Shown here piece after piece: positions 57,194-64,000 of a DNA stretch of 64,000 nucleotides. The translations under genes were made by a program, and so were the position numbers. The notes under the pieces were generated by a model, which saw only the letters and a list, made by a program, of their open reading frames with translations, had not been told where the DNA came from and did no database searches. Within the stretch, counting starts at the first letter, position 1. Each line of letters starts with the position of its first letter. The stretch lies in NCBI RefSeq assembly GCF_001894865.1, contig NZ_BCXA01000003.1:238473-302472 (forward strand), read 5' to 3'. This stretch comes from Rhodococcus maanshanensis NBRC 100610 (GTDB lineage: Bacteria; Actinomycetota; Actinomycetes; Mycobacteriales; Mycobacteriaceae).

Positions 57194-58338
57194 CAGACCG
57201 ACAACTCCTCGGGAGCCCAGCGGGCGATGTTGTCGGCGACCTCCTGCTTCCACGCCTCGACCGGCTTGGTGGTGTCGAGTTCGAACTCGAAGCGGTCCAC
57301 CATGTCCGGGGTGATGTCGGCGACGTCGACGTAGAACTGCTCATACCAGCGGCGCAGCTGGTAAACGGGGCCGTCCTCGTTGGTGAGCAGCGGGTTGTCG
57401 ATCCGGGTCTTGTTCTTCCAGATCTCGATGTCCTGCTCGAAGCCGATGCCGATGTAACCGATCATCAGGTCCACCACCTGGTCCGTGAGCTCGGCCGGGA
57501 TCTGTTCGGTCTTCTTCACGGAGATGCCGTACATCAGCACGAACCTGTCCGGCGAGATCGGGTAGTGGCAATTGATCAGGACGGACTCGACGTCGTACTT
57601 GTCGGTGTGGTAGACGAGGTCGTCGATCATGAACGACGGCCCGTGATAGGCGGCGATCGAGCGGTGGCCGAGCAGCTTCGGCACGTCGGGATCGGTCCAC
57701 CCCATGATGTCCTCACGACCCACGCCCGCCTGTTCCTGGATGGCGACGTGGCCCTCGAAGATGTTCTTGAAGTACGTCGGGAACGAGTAGTGCACGTAGA
57801 AGAAGTGCGCCATGTCGACGACGTTGTCGATGATCTCGCGGCAGTTGGTGTCGATGACGATCGACTTCCATTGCCACTCGGTCCACTCGGCATCATCGGA
57901 CCGCGCGGCGGGGATCGCGACCTCCGGCGGCGGCGGGTTGCCCTCCGGGTCATTCCACACGAACAGCAGCTCGTCCTGCTCCATGGTCTGCCACGTGCGG
58001 GTGCGAGCCAGCGGGGGGACCCGGCGGGCGTAGGGGATGCCGGTGCACTTGCCATTGCCGCCCCAGCGCCAGTCGTGGAACGGGCAGGCGATCGAGTCGC
58101 CCTTGACGGTGCCCTGACTCAGGTCGCCACCCATGTGCCTGCAGTAGGCATCGAGGATCTTGATGTCGCCGTTGCTGTCGGCGAACACCACGAGCTTGGT
58201 CCCGAACGCCTCCACCGAGTGCGGCTTGCCGTCCCGGAACTCCGCCAGCAGCCCCAGGCAATGCCACCCCCGAGCGAAGCGGGTGGGGGCGGTGCCCTCC
58301 TCGATGATGCGAACCTCGTCGGATTCCCCGATGCCCAC
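57193..58338 (-). CDS. kshA: 3-ketosteroid-9alpha-monooxygenase oxygenase component KshA
   Basis: A 381-residue Rieske oxygenase. The [2Fe-2S] motif is CRHMGGDLSQGTVKGDSIAC with CPFHDWRWGGNGKC (CxH...CxxH). The mononuclear iron ligands fall in NVVDMAHFFYVHYSFPTYFK. KshA-type signatures include EEGTAPTRFARGWHCLGLLA. With KshB it hydroxylates C9 of 3-keto-steroids, opening ring B in sterol and bile-acid catabolism. GTG 58338 has an AAGGA site upstream. The assignment to KshA rather than a paralogue for another polycyclic substrate is from overall resemblance. The nearby IclR and OYE genes suggest a dedicated catabolic unit. Confidence 0.86.
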   Translation of the reverse strand: MGIGESDEVRIIEEGTAPTRFARGWHCLGLLAEFRDGKPHSVEAFGTKLVVFADSNGDIKILDAYCRHMGGDLSQGTVKGDSIACPFHDWRWGGNGKCTGIPYARRVPPLARTRTWQTMEQDELLFVWNDPEGNPPPPEVAIPAARSDDAEWTEWQWKSIVIDTNCREIIDNVVDMAHFFYVHYSFPTYFKNIFEGHVAIQEQAGVGREDIMGWTDPDVPKLLGHRSIAAYHGPSFMIDDLVYHTDKYDVESVLINCHYPISPDRFVLMYGISVKKTEQIPAELTDQVVDLMIGYIGIGFEQDIEIWKNKTRIDNPLLTNEDGPVYQLRRWYEQFYVDVADITPDMVDRFEFELDTTKPVEAWKQEVADNIARWAPEELSV

Positions 58339-58469
58339 AGTGGTCCTTTCGCTGCCTGGCGCATTCGAGATGTCAGCCCGGCTTTGTAGATGTGATCACG
58401 ATCATGGCGAGAGGCGGCCGGCAGCCGAAAACCTGTGGCGCGCCGTCAGATTCCCCCCGGGATCAGAAT

Positions 58470-58483
58470 AGACCAGTTGGTCT
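58470..58483. promoter_or_regulatory. Operator-like palindromes in the kshA/IclR divergent region
   Basis: agacca-gt-tggtct is a perfect 6-2-6 palindrome in the middle of the 271-bp divergent region, and a second, tgatc-ac-gatca, lies at 58393-58404, close to the kshA start. The first has the look of a TetR/GntR/IclR-type site but does not match the KstR consensus (AACnnGTT core). They are plausible sites for the adjacent IclR regulator. Confidence 0.5.
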
Positions 58484-58609
58484 GAAACATCCCACTGAGC
58501 GGAAGCCCCCCTGGCGTCGTGCCTCGCCCCGCGGTTGGATGACGGTGCCTGCGCCCGCCCGGAGGTCCGTGGGCGGCGCAGCCGCGAGGTCGCACGGGAG
58601 GAGATACGA

Positions 58610-59326
58610 ATGTCGATCGGAGACGGCTCGAGGACGAGCCTGCCCACCTCCGGCCTCGATCGTCTGGCCCTGATCCTGGACCGCTTTCGCAGCGCGTCGC
58701 GGCTCAATCTGACGGAGCTGTCCCGCAGTACCGGCATACCCCGAACGAGCACGCTCCGGATGCTCGACCAACTGGTCCGGATGGGATGGCTCCGCCGCAC
58801 GGGTGTCGAGTACGAACTCGGAGACACCCTTGCCGAACTCGGGGCCTTGTCGCTGTACCGGGGCAGTGTCGACCGGGTGGTGACGCCGCTGCTGCGCGAA
58901 CTCCACCTGGTGACGGGCCACGTCGTACATCTCGGCATTCTCGACGGCAAGGACGTCCTCTACCTCGAGAAGGTCGGCGGTGCGGCGGCACCCCATTTGC
59001 AGACGCGGGTCGGGGCGCGCATACCCGCGCGGTCGTCGACGATAGGCAAGGCGCTGCTCGCGGCCGGACCCCTGCCCGACCGGGCGGCGCCCGACAGCGA
59101 CGACGAGCGGAACCGACGCCGGTCCGGCGTCTCCTTCGGCACCTGCGCCGCCGGGTTCGGTTGCATCGGAGCGCGTGTCGGCTCGCTCGGCGGCGCGGAG
59201 GTCGGCCTTTCGGTCAGCGGACCGATGAGCCGGCTGAAGTTCGACCATCGGCATGCGGCGCCCGTACGGATGGCGGCCGCGGCGATCGCACACTACTTCG
59301 ACCTCGCCGGAGCGACGCGGCCCTGA
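58610..59326 (+). CDS. IclR family transcriptional regulator
   Basis: A 238-residue regulator with the IclR winged helix at ~12-75 (LDRLALILDRFRSASRLNLT, ELSRSTGIPRTSTLRMLDQL, VRMGWLRRTGVEYELG) and the ligand-binding domain (GHVVHLGILDGKDVLYLEKV, RVGARIPARSSTIGKALLAA). That domain is slightly shortened compared with typical members in the GKALLA-to-C-terminal segment. ATG 58610 has GGGAGGAG upstream. It diverges from kshA and precedes the NTF2-like and OYE genes, so it probably regulates this local catabolic set. Its effector is likely a steroid or ring-cleavage metabolite. Confidence 0.87.
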   Translation: MSIGDGSRTSLPTSGLDRLALILDRFRSASRLNLTELSRSTGIPRTSTLRMLDQLVRMGWLRRTGVEYELGDTLAELGALSLYRGSVDRVVTPLLRELHLVTGHVVHLGILDGKDVLYLEKVGGAAAPHLQTRVGARIPARSSTIGKALLAAGPLPDRAAPDSDDERNRRRSGVSFGTCAAGFGCIGARVGSLGGAEVGLSVSGPMSRLKFDHRHAAPVRMAAAAIAHYFDLAGATRP

Positions 59327-59393
59327 CCTGGCCTCAGTCCGCTCATCGGAAGGATGAATTGCCCGCGCGACGTACCGCTGACAGCGTGTTGCC

Positions 59394-59909
59394 ATGAAAT
59401 CCGAGCTCACACTCTCAGTTCCCGAACAACTCCTGGCGATCGAGCAGATCAAGCGCACCTTCGCGGCGCGCCTGCGCTGCATGGACAACAAGCAATGGGA
59501 CATCTACCCGACGCTGCACACCGACGACGTGGTCTCCGAGACGTGGGGCGGCCTGCCAGGAGACAAGCAGCCGCAGACCGAGGGCACCTCGAACCGTGTG
59601 GTGGGCAAGGACAAACTGACCCGCGCGATCAGCACCCTGCTCGGCGGGCCGACCGCGGTGACCACCGTGCACCACGGCCACACCCCTGAGATCGAGCTGA
59701 CCTCCGACGAGACCGCCCGCGGGATCTGGGCGATGGAGGACAAACTGTGGTGGACCAACGGCGACCACGAGGAGCATCTGCACGGCTACGGGCACTACCA
59801 CGAGGAGTACCGGAAGGTGAACGGCCGCTGGCTGATCAGCTACCGGAAGCTCACCCGCCTGCGCGAAGACGTGACCGAGGGCTTCTTCGACTACCTGCAG
59901 GCGCTGTGA
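59394..59909 (+). CDS. NTF2-like/SnoaL-like protein
   Basis: A 171-residue protein of the SnoaL/NTF2 alpha+beta cone fold: EQLLAIEQIKRTFAARLRCM, DNKQWDIYPTLHTDDVVSET, TTVHHGHTPEIELTSDETAR and YRKVNGRWLISYRKLTRLRE. Relatives include steroid or bile-acid dehydratases and ketosteroid isomerases as well as many uncharacterised proteins. Conserved His-His-Gly-His resembles a catalytic region, but I cannot fix the reaction. The stop overlaps the OYE gene (GTGA), which supports a two-step pathway with it. Confidence 0.82.
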   Translation: MKSELTLSVPEQLLAIEQIKRTFAARLRCMDNKQWDIYPTLHTDDVVSETWGGLPGDKQPQTEGTSNRVVGKDKLTRAISTLLGGPTAVTTVHHGHTPEIELTSDETARGIWAMEDKLWWTNGDHEEHLHGYGHYHEEYRKVNGRWLISYRKLTRLREDVTEGFFDYLQAL

Positions 59910-61024
59910 ACCCGCTCTTCGCCCCGCTGCAGGTCCGGTCGCTGGCGCTGCCGAACCGAATCGTCATGTCCCCCATGACACGAGAGCGTTCGCCGGACGG
60001 GGTTCCCGGCCCCGACGTGGCCGCCTATTACCGCAGGCGCGCCGAGGGCGGCACCGGGCTGCTGATCACCGAGGGCGTGGCGATCGACCACCCGACCGCC
60101 GTCGACAGCCCCAGAGTCCCCCGCCTGCACGGAGAATCGGCCCTGGCGGGGTGGCGCACCGTGATCGAGGATGTGCACGCGGCAGGCGGCCGGATCATTC
60201 CCCAGCTGTGGCATGTCGGTCCGCTGTGGGGCGCCATGAGCGCAGTGGATCCGGCATTGACGCCGATGCGCCCCTCCGGGCTGTGGGGCCAGGTCGGGAA
60301 GACCGTCTATCCGGACGACTACATCGCGCGGGCGAGCGCACCAACCCCGGCGATGACCGAGCACGACATCGCGGACGTCATCGCCGCCTACGTGCGCTCG
60401 GCCCGCAACGCGGTCGACGTCGGGTTCGACGGGATCGCGGTCCACGCCGGGCACGGCTACCTGCTGGACGCCTTCCTGTGGGAGTCGACGAACCGGCGCA
60501 ACGACGGCTGGGGCGGCGACCTGCGACGGCGCGCGCAGTTCCCGGTCGAGGTGGTGCGGGCGATCCGGCGAGAGATCGGTCCAGACCTGCCGATCTTCTA
60601 CAGGTTCTCGCAGCACAAGCAACAGGACTACGGGGCGCGTATCGCGAACACCCCCGACGAGCTCGGCCTCGTCCTGAACGCACTGGTCGAGGCCGGTGTG
60701 GACGTGCTCGACGCGAGCATCCGACGCTTCGACGTCCCCGCGTTCGAGGGCAGCGAGCTGACCCTGGCCGGTTGGGCCAAGAAGCTGACCGGCGCGATCA
60801 GCATGGCCGTCGGCAGCGTCGGACTCGACAGGTCCCTCCGCGACGCAGGCACGCCGGGGCCGGCCGACCTCGACGGGCTCCTGCGCCGGCTCGAGGCCGA
60901 GGAGTTCGACCTGGTCGCCATCGGGCGACTGCACCTGACCGAGCCTGCCCTCGCGACGATCCTCCGCGACGGCGGGCCCATCCCGGCGTTCGACCGCGCG
61001 CGGCACGAGGGCCGGCTGTACTGA
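59906..61024 (+). CDS. NADH:flavin oxidoreductase (Old Yellow Enzyme family)
   Basis: A 372-residue TIM-barrel flavoprotein from GTG 59906. It has NPLFAPLQVRSLALPNRIVM at the start and MSPMTRERSPDGVPGPDVAA. The FMN/substrate segment is IIPQLWHVGPLWGAM. The region VGFDGIAVHAGHGYLLDAFL carries the usual HxGHGYL motif in place of the OYE1 His/Asn pair, and VGSVGLDRSLRDAG and LVAIGRLHL lie near the phosphate-binding end. It reduces activated C=C bonds, probably in a steroid or terpenoid intermediate given the neighbours. It is translationally coupled to the NTF2-like gene. A strong hairpin terminates it. Confidence 0.88.
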   Translation: MNPLFAPLQVRSLALPNRIVMSPMTRERSPDGVPGPDVAAYYRRRAEGGTGLLITEGVAIDHPTAVDSPRVPRLHGESALAGWRTVIEDVHAAGGRIIPQLWHVGPLWGAMSAVDPALTPMRPSGLWGQVGKTVYPDDYIARASAPTPAMTEHDIADVIAAYVRSARNAVDVGFDGIAVHAGHGYLLDAFLWESTNRRNDGWGGDLRRRAQFPVEVVRAIRREIGPDLPIFYRFSQHKQQDYGARIANTPDELGLVLNALVEAGVDVLDASIRRFDVPAFEGSELTLAGWAKKLTGAISMAVGSVGLDRSLRDAGTPGPADLDGLLRRLEAEEFDLVAIGRLHLTEPALATILRDGGPIPAFDRARHEGRLY

Positions 61025-61100
61025 CCGCGGAACGCGACGACCCCGGTCACACGTGGACGGACTAGGGATCGTCGCATCACGTGAACTGAAGATGGACTGC

Positions 61101-61139
61101 AAGCGCCGTGCCGCGGCTCTTGGTCGCGGCGCGGCGCTT
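61101..61139 (+). terminator. Hairpin terminator after the OYE gene
   Basis: A 15-bp stem with one mismatch (aagcgccgtgccgcg against cgcggcgcggcgctt) and a 9-base loop, 76 bp downstream of the OYE stop and followed by CTACT. It fits a GC-rich actinobacterial terminator. Confidence 0.7.
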
Positions 61140-61456
61140 CTACTGGTGGACCTGAATACCACACGGCCGCCCAAGCGTGCGCAGGCAACAACCAGCGTCC
61201 CCTCCAGGCCCGACGATATTCGTGCACCCCGCGCGCACCCGTCCAGCCGCCACCAGTGGACGCTAGAAGCCGTGGCCACCCCACGCCCGGAATTGACAGC
61301 GCCTTGTGATCCCGTTCGTCGCGCTTCTACGGCACGCGGGGGCCGGCCGGCCCACCTCCAGACCTGTGGTCCTCAGCGAAAAGTGGCGGGATCCTTCCAA
61401 GGGAGTGTGTCGCCGCGCCGTCCGCAAGGGGCGCGGCCGGGGGTCGTGGTGTCGGG
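61140..61456. other. Non-coding interval with no recognisable gene
   Basis: About 320 bases between the OYE terminator and the RepB-like gene. Frames on either strand have neither ribosome-binding sites nor recognisable products. The segment is composition-normal and may be decayed DNA around the RepB-like gene. Confidence 0.45.
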
Positions 61457-61729
61457 TCAGCTGGCAGGTTGGGTGGCTTCGGCGGTGTAGGCGCGGTGCA
61501 GGATCGTGCCAACACCGCCGACCGTCATGCCGACCTCGTCCGCGATCTCGCGCAGTCTGAGGCCCTCGGCGCGCAGCTCCAGCACCCGCCGGCGGCGTTC
61601 GGCGGCACGTGCCTCGTACTCGGCCCGAGGCCCGGCCATGATGTTGCGCACCGCGCGCGGTGAGATGCCAAGCCGCTCAGCGACTTCGCGGGCCGACTTG
61701 ATGCGTCGCGCGGGGTTTGCAGCGCCCAC
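61457..61729 (-). CDS. RepB-like small helix-turn-helix protein
   Basis: A 90-residue basic protein with two helix-turn-helix units: SAREVAERLGISPRAVRNIM (~12-32) and GLRLREIADEVGMTVGGVGT (~57-76), joined by the Arg-rich helix PRAEYEARAAERRRRVLELR. This resembles the RepB proteins of pAL5000-type actinobacterial plasmids and related chromosomal small proteins. There is no repA-like gene next to it and no obvious iteron array, so autonomous replication is unlikely. A remnant of an integrated plasmid or a recruited regulator is the best reading. Confidence 0.7.
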   Translation of the reverse strand: MGAANPARRIKSAREVAERLGISPRAVRNIMAGPRAEYEARAAERRRRVLELRAEGLRLREIADEVGMTVGGVGTILHRAYTAEATQPAS

Positions 61730-62018
61730 CGGTGGACTCCTTCCTCGTCAAGGTCGCGGTCGATCGCACGCAGCTTACTGGCGGCCACGACTGCGATGGT
61801 GGCCACGACTGTCGCGCGGCGCTTGTCGGTTCGCGACGGTCGATCCACGAGCGGAAACGGTTGTGCAAGTCGGAACAGAGCTGAAAGCAATTCCGCGACG
61901 AATTGACAATGCACTGTTGTCAGTGGAGATCCCGATGAAATGAGATCCGCAGGCCAGGCAACTCTGGGAATCACCTAGCACCAGCTCCCGTAGGTCCGGG
62001 CCACCGACGCAGTTCGCT
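61730..62018. other. Non-coding interval upstream of the S1 protease gene
   Basis: Between the RepB-like gene and the protease leader. It contains a short direct repeat (ggccacgactg twice, around 61782-61810) and the inverted repeat tgacaa-7-ttgtca (61904-61922), which overlaps a TTGACA hexamer and may be a promoter/operator. I see no gene. Confidence 0.45.
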
Positions 62019-62137
62019 GAGCCCACATTCATCCCACCAATTTTCGGTAGGCAGCGACGGAAATCACGCATACAGTCCCGCAACCGACCCGGCCCCAACG
62101 CCTCGGTCGTACCCGCAACGCCCTCGAACCGAAAGGT
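62019..62137 (+). repeat. Long repeat copy 1: leader of the S1 protease gene
   Basis: This ~119-bp stretch ends just before the protease ATG and is nearly identical to 63881-64000 at the window end (differences at only a handful of positions and one inserted base). Shared blocks include cccacattcatcccaccaa, ttttcggtaggcagc and aaatcacgcatacagtcccg. It presumably carries promoter, leader and ribosome-binding region (CGAAAGG). Confidence 0.9.
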
Positions 62138-62141
62138 CCCC

Positions 62142-63770
62142 ATGCGTAGAACCCGCGCCCGCCGTGCCGCGATGATCGGCACCGCGGCACTCCTGCTGGC
62201 TGCGCCCTGCGCGACCCTCGCCCAAGCGGAACCAACCCCACCGGCACCCGCGCTGCCCGAGGACCTGGTGGCCGCGATCCAACGCGACCTCCGGCTCAGC
62301 CCGGAGCAGTACCTCGACCGGGCCCAGACCGGGCAGGAACTGGCGACGTTCGCCGACACACTCCGCGGCAAGTTCCCCACCGCCTTCGCCGGCGCCTGGC
62401 TCGACAAGACCAGCACCCCGCTGGTCGGCCTGGCTGACGGACCGGACAAGGCCGCGGCCCGCACCGCCGTCGAGGCCGCAGGCTTCAAGGTCAAGGACCA
62501 GTCACGCAGCGAGAACGCCCTGCGCGACCTGCTCGGCCAGGTCAACAGTTGGACCCAGCAGCTCCCCGCGCCGCTAACCGGCCAGATCAACGGCGCCAAG
62601 ATCGACACGGTCAAGAACGACATCGCGCTGGAAGTCCAGGACACCGCAGTGGGGCAGGGCCTGCAGCTGCCGAACTTCCTCAACTTCGTGCGCGTGGCGC
62701 AGGTACCGGGTGGCTCGTCCGACCTGCCGGGGCTCGGTTCACTCGGTTCATTCGGCTCGTCCGGCCCGACCAAGCCCACCGATCCCACCACCGATCCCAC
62801 CGACCCGGCCTCCACGATCACCCTCGACCCCATCAAGGGAGCCACCGTCGAGAAGATGATCACGTTGAAGGCGAAGGTCACCCCCGCAGCAGCAGGCGGC
62901 ACCGTCGTATTCGAGGACGACAAGAACACCTACCACGAAGAAGCAACGGTCGGCGCCGACGGCACCGCCACCCAGGAGTGGTACCCCAGCATCGCAGGCA
63001 AGGTGACCATCAAGGCCACCTTCTCCGGCCGCGACGGCGTCACCGGATCCACCACGACGCAACAGATCACCGTCGCGGGGCCCCCCAAGCCCACCACCAC
63101 CAAGCCCAAGCCGCCGGCCGCCAACGCCATCATGGGTGGCGACGTCTACGACGCCGTGGACGTCTCCGGCGGTTCCCGCAGGTGCACGCTCGGTTTCAAC
63201 GCCACCGACGCCTCCGGCCACGCGGCGGTCATCTCCGCCGGACACTGCGACGCGAACCCCGACGCCGCGGGCACTGATGACGCCTCAATCGGACACGAGG
63301 TGGTCGACGGCGTCAGCGGCGATCGCTTCGGCACCTTCACCAATGCGTCCCAGCGGCCACTCGACTACGCGGTGATCAAGATCGACGACGGCGTCGCCAA
63401 ACGCTTCGAGAACAACTACGTTCGCGCCCCCGGCCAGGCCCCGGTAGCGATCACTGGCACCGCCGTCCCCGTGGTAGGGATGCCGGTGTGCATGTCCGGC
63501 ATGGTCACCGGCTACCACTGCGGCACGGTCGAATTCGTCGACATAATGAATATCCCCATCTTCCCGAGTCGTTTCACCGTGAGCATCTGTGGACTGAGCG
63601 GCGACAGCGGCGGCGCCGTGCTGTCCGGTACCAAGGCGCTGGGCATCACGGTCCGATCCAACAAGGCTGTCGAGGGGACGTGCGATTCCGCCACCGCACC
63701 CGAGGTGACCGCGACACCGATCACCAACATCCTCAGTGCCAACCCCGGACTGAAGATCCGCACCAATTAG
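62142..63770 (+). CDS. Secreted S1 (chymotrypsin-like) serine protease
   Basis: A 542-residue exported protease. A signal peptide (MIGTAALLLAAPCATLAQA) precedes a pro-region (~30-180, alpha-lytic-protease type, EDLVAAIQRDLRLSPEQYLD), a Pro/Thr linker and a bacterial Ig-like domain (~225-310, STITLDPIKGATVEKMITLK). A second linker leads to the catalytic domain (~330-542). The triad is His368 (SAGHCDA), Asp408 (LDYAVIKI) and Ser489 (GLSGDSGGAVLS), with paired cysteines around them. The protein should be secreted and self-processed. A strong terminator follows. The leader repeat downstream suggests a tandem paralogue beyond the window. Confidence 0.88.
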   Translation: MRRTRARRAAMIGTAALLLAAPCATLAQAEPTPPAPALPEDLVAAIQRDLRLSPEQYLDRAQTGQELATFADTLRGKFPTAFAGAWLDKTSTPLVGLADGPDKAAARTAVEAAGFKVKDQSRSENALRDLLGQVNSWTQQLPAPLTGQINGAKIDTVKNDIALEVQDTAVGQGLQLPNFLNFVRVAQVPGGSSDLPGLGSLGSFGSSGPTKPTDPTTDPTDPASTITLDPIKGATVEKMITLKAKVTPAAAGGTVVFEDDKNTYHEEATVGADGTATQEWYPSIAGKVTIKATFSGRDGVTGSTTTQQITVAGPPKPTTTKPKPPAANAIMGGDVYDAVDVSGGSRRCTLGFNATDASGHAAVISAGHCDANPDAAGTDDASIGHEVVDGVSGDRFGTFTNASQRPLDYAVIKIDDGVAKRFENNYVRAPGQAPVAITGTAVPVVGMPVCMSGMVTGYHCGTVEFVDIMNIPIFPSRFTVSICGLSGDSGGAVLSGTKALGITVRSNKAVEGTCDSATAPEVTATPITNILSANPGLKIRTN

Positions 63771-63787
63771 ACGCACAGGATCCCGAA

Positions 63788-63827
63788 AAGGGGCCTCGGA
63801 CGCGAACTCTCGCGCCCGAGGCCCCTT
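63788..63827 (+). terminator. Terminator of the S1 protease gene
   Basis: A perfect 12-bp stem (aaggggcctcgg / ccgaggcccctt) with an inner 4-bp cgcg stem and a 6-base loop, 18 bp after the stop codon and ending in TTG. Confidence 0.85.
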
Positions 63828-63880
63828 GTCGCATTCCAGAGGTGACGCCCCGACCCGCAGGTCCGAAACGGCGCGCCGCC

Positions 63881-64000
63881 GAGCCCACATTCATCCCACC
63901 AATTTTCGGTAGGCAGCAGCGGAAATCACGCATACAGTCCCGCAACCGGCCCGGCACCAACGCCTCGGTCGTACCCGCACACGTCCTCGAACCGAAAGGC
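63881..64000 (+). repeat. Long repeat copy 2: leader of a gene beyond the window
   Basis: Almost identical to 62019-62137 and in the same orientation. In copy 1 the homologous sequence ends 4 bases before the protease ATG, so a gene, probably a second protease, should start within the next few bases outside the window. The intervening 63828-63880 stretch shows no other feature. Confidence 0.85.

Noticed and set aside
58470..58483. KstR or KstR2 site before kshA
   Set aside because: The palindrome agacca-gt-tggtct lacks the AACnnGTT core of KstR and the CAAGnnCTTG core of KstR2.
61053..61490. Plus-strand frame of 145 codons
   Set aside because: No ribosome-binding site, runs through a strong terminator and into the RepB-like gene, and has no recognisable product.

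Overview
The window is high-GC actinobacterial DNA, most likely from a mycolic-acid-producing genus close to Rhodococcus or Nocardia (order Mycobacteriales). The reasons are a complete Pup-proteasome system, a fused cobIJ gene, an mpa (ARC) of 591 codons ending in the Gln-Tyr-Leu tail, a KshA-type Rieske oxygenase, several F420/deazaflavin-type proteins and frequent GTG starts. From memory, the gene order from about 8.2 to 20.4 kb follows M. tuberculosis Rv2061c-Rv2074 (cobN, cobG, cobH, cobIJ, cobK/M/L, SDR, PPOX protein). The order from about 28 to 43 kb follows Rv2089c-Rv2097c (pepE, exonuclease, proline-rich protein, helY, tatC, tatA, pafC, pafB, pafA). No database was searched.

0-8.2 kb: a TSUP transporter, a TldD/TldE pair, a YchJ/SEC-C protein, a lipase-maturation-factor membrane protein, an S4 RNA-binding protein and two paralogous glycine-rich secreted proteins. 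8.2-20.4 kb: late cobalamin (aerobic route) genes in divergent blocks. cobN has a well-formed cobalamin riboswitch. cobG-cobH-cobIJ run on the plus strand, and SDR-cobL-cobM-cobK form a translationally coupled minus-strand operon. A TetR gene with a perfect operator-like palindrome lies between them.

20.5-28 kb is the most mosaic part. An R2lox (R2-like ligand-binding oxidase) gene is followed by an AT-hook/coiled-coil plasmid-type protein, a deazaflavin nitroreductase-like gene, a tyrosine recombinase, a small unknown gene and a PrrA/PrrB-like two-component system. The segment is bracketed by two directly repeated copies of the R2lox promoter plus its first ~19 codons. One copy belongs to the intact gene. 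The other is a remnant that now forms the 3' end of the kinase gene. This looks like an integrated element or the scar of a duplication.

28-43.5 kb: pepE and the exonuclease gene, then a block (30.1-34.75 kb) that is inserted relative to the remembered M. tuberculosis order. It holds a DUF4097 protein, a hydrolase/MerR operon with a perfect MerR-type operator, and a three-gene operon of HTH protein, two-domain PEP-synthase-like phosphotransferase and winged-helix protein behind a 39-bp perfect palindrome. The conserved proline-rich protein, helY, tatC/tatA and pafC/pafB/pafA follow. 43.5-57 kb: a PAP2-diacylglycerol kinase fusion, prcA-prcB-pup-dop, a carbon-nitrogen hydrolase, a DUF418 membrane protein, a DUF385-type protein, a Nudix hydrolase, mpa, an MTB12-like lipoprotein behind a candidate iron box, trmI, a RecB-like nuclease and a thioesterase-like protein.

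57-64 kb: kshA with a small Cys-containing partner, a divergent IclR regulator, an NTF2-like protein and an Old Yellow Enzyme (a probable steroid or terpenoid catabolic unit), then a RepB-like small HTH protein and a secreted S1 protease. The ~120-bp upstream region of the protease gene recurs almost unchanged at the very end of the window, so a second protease-like gene probably begins just beyond it. No rRNA, tRNA or CRISPR array was seen.
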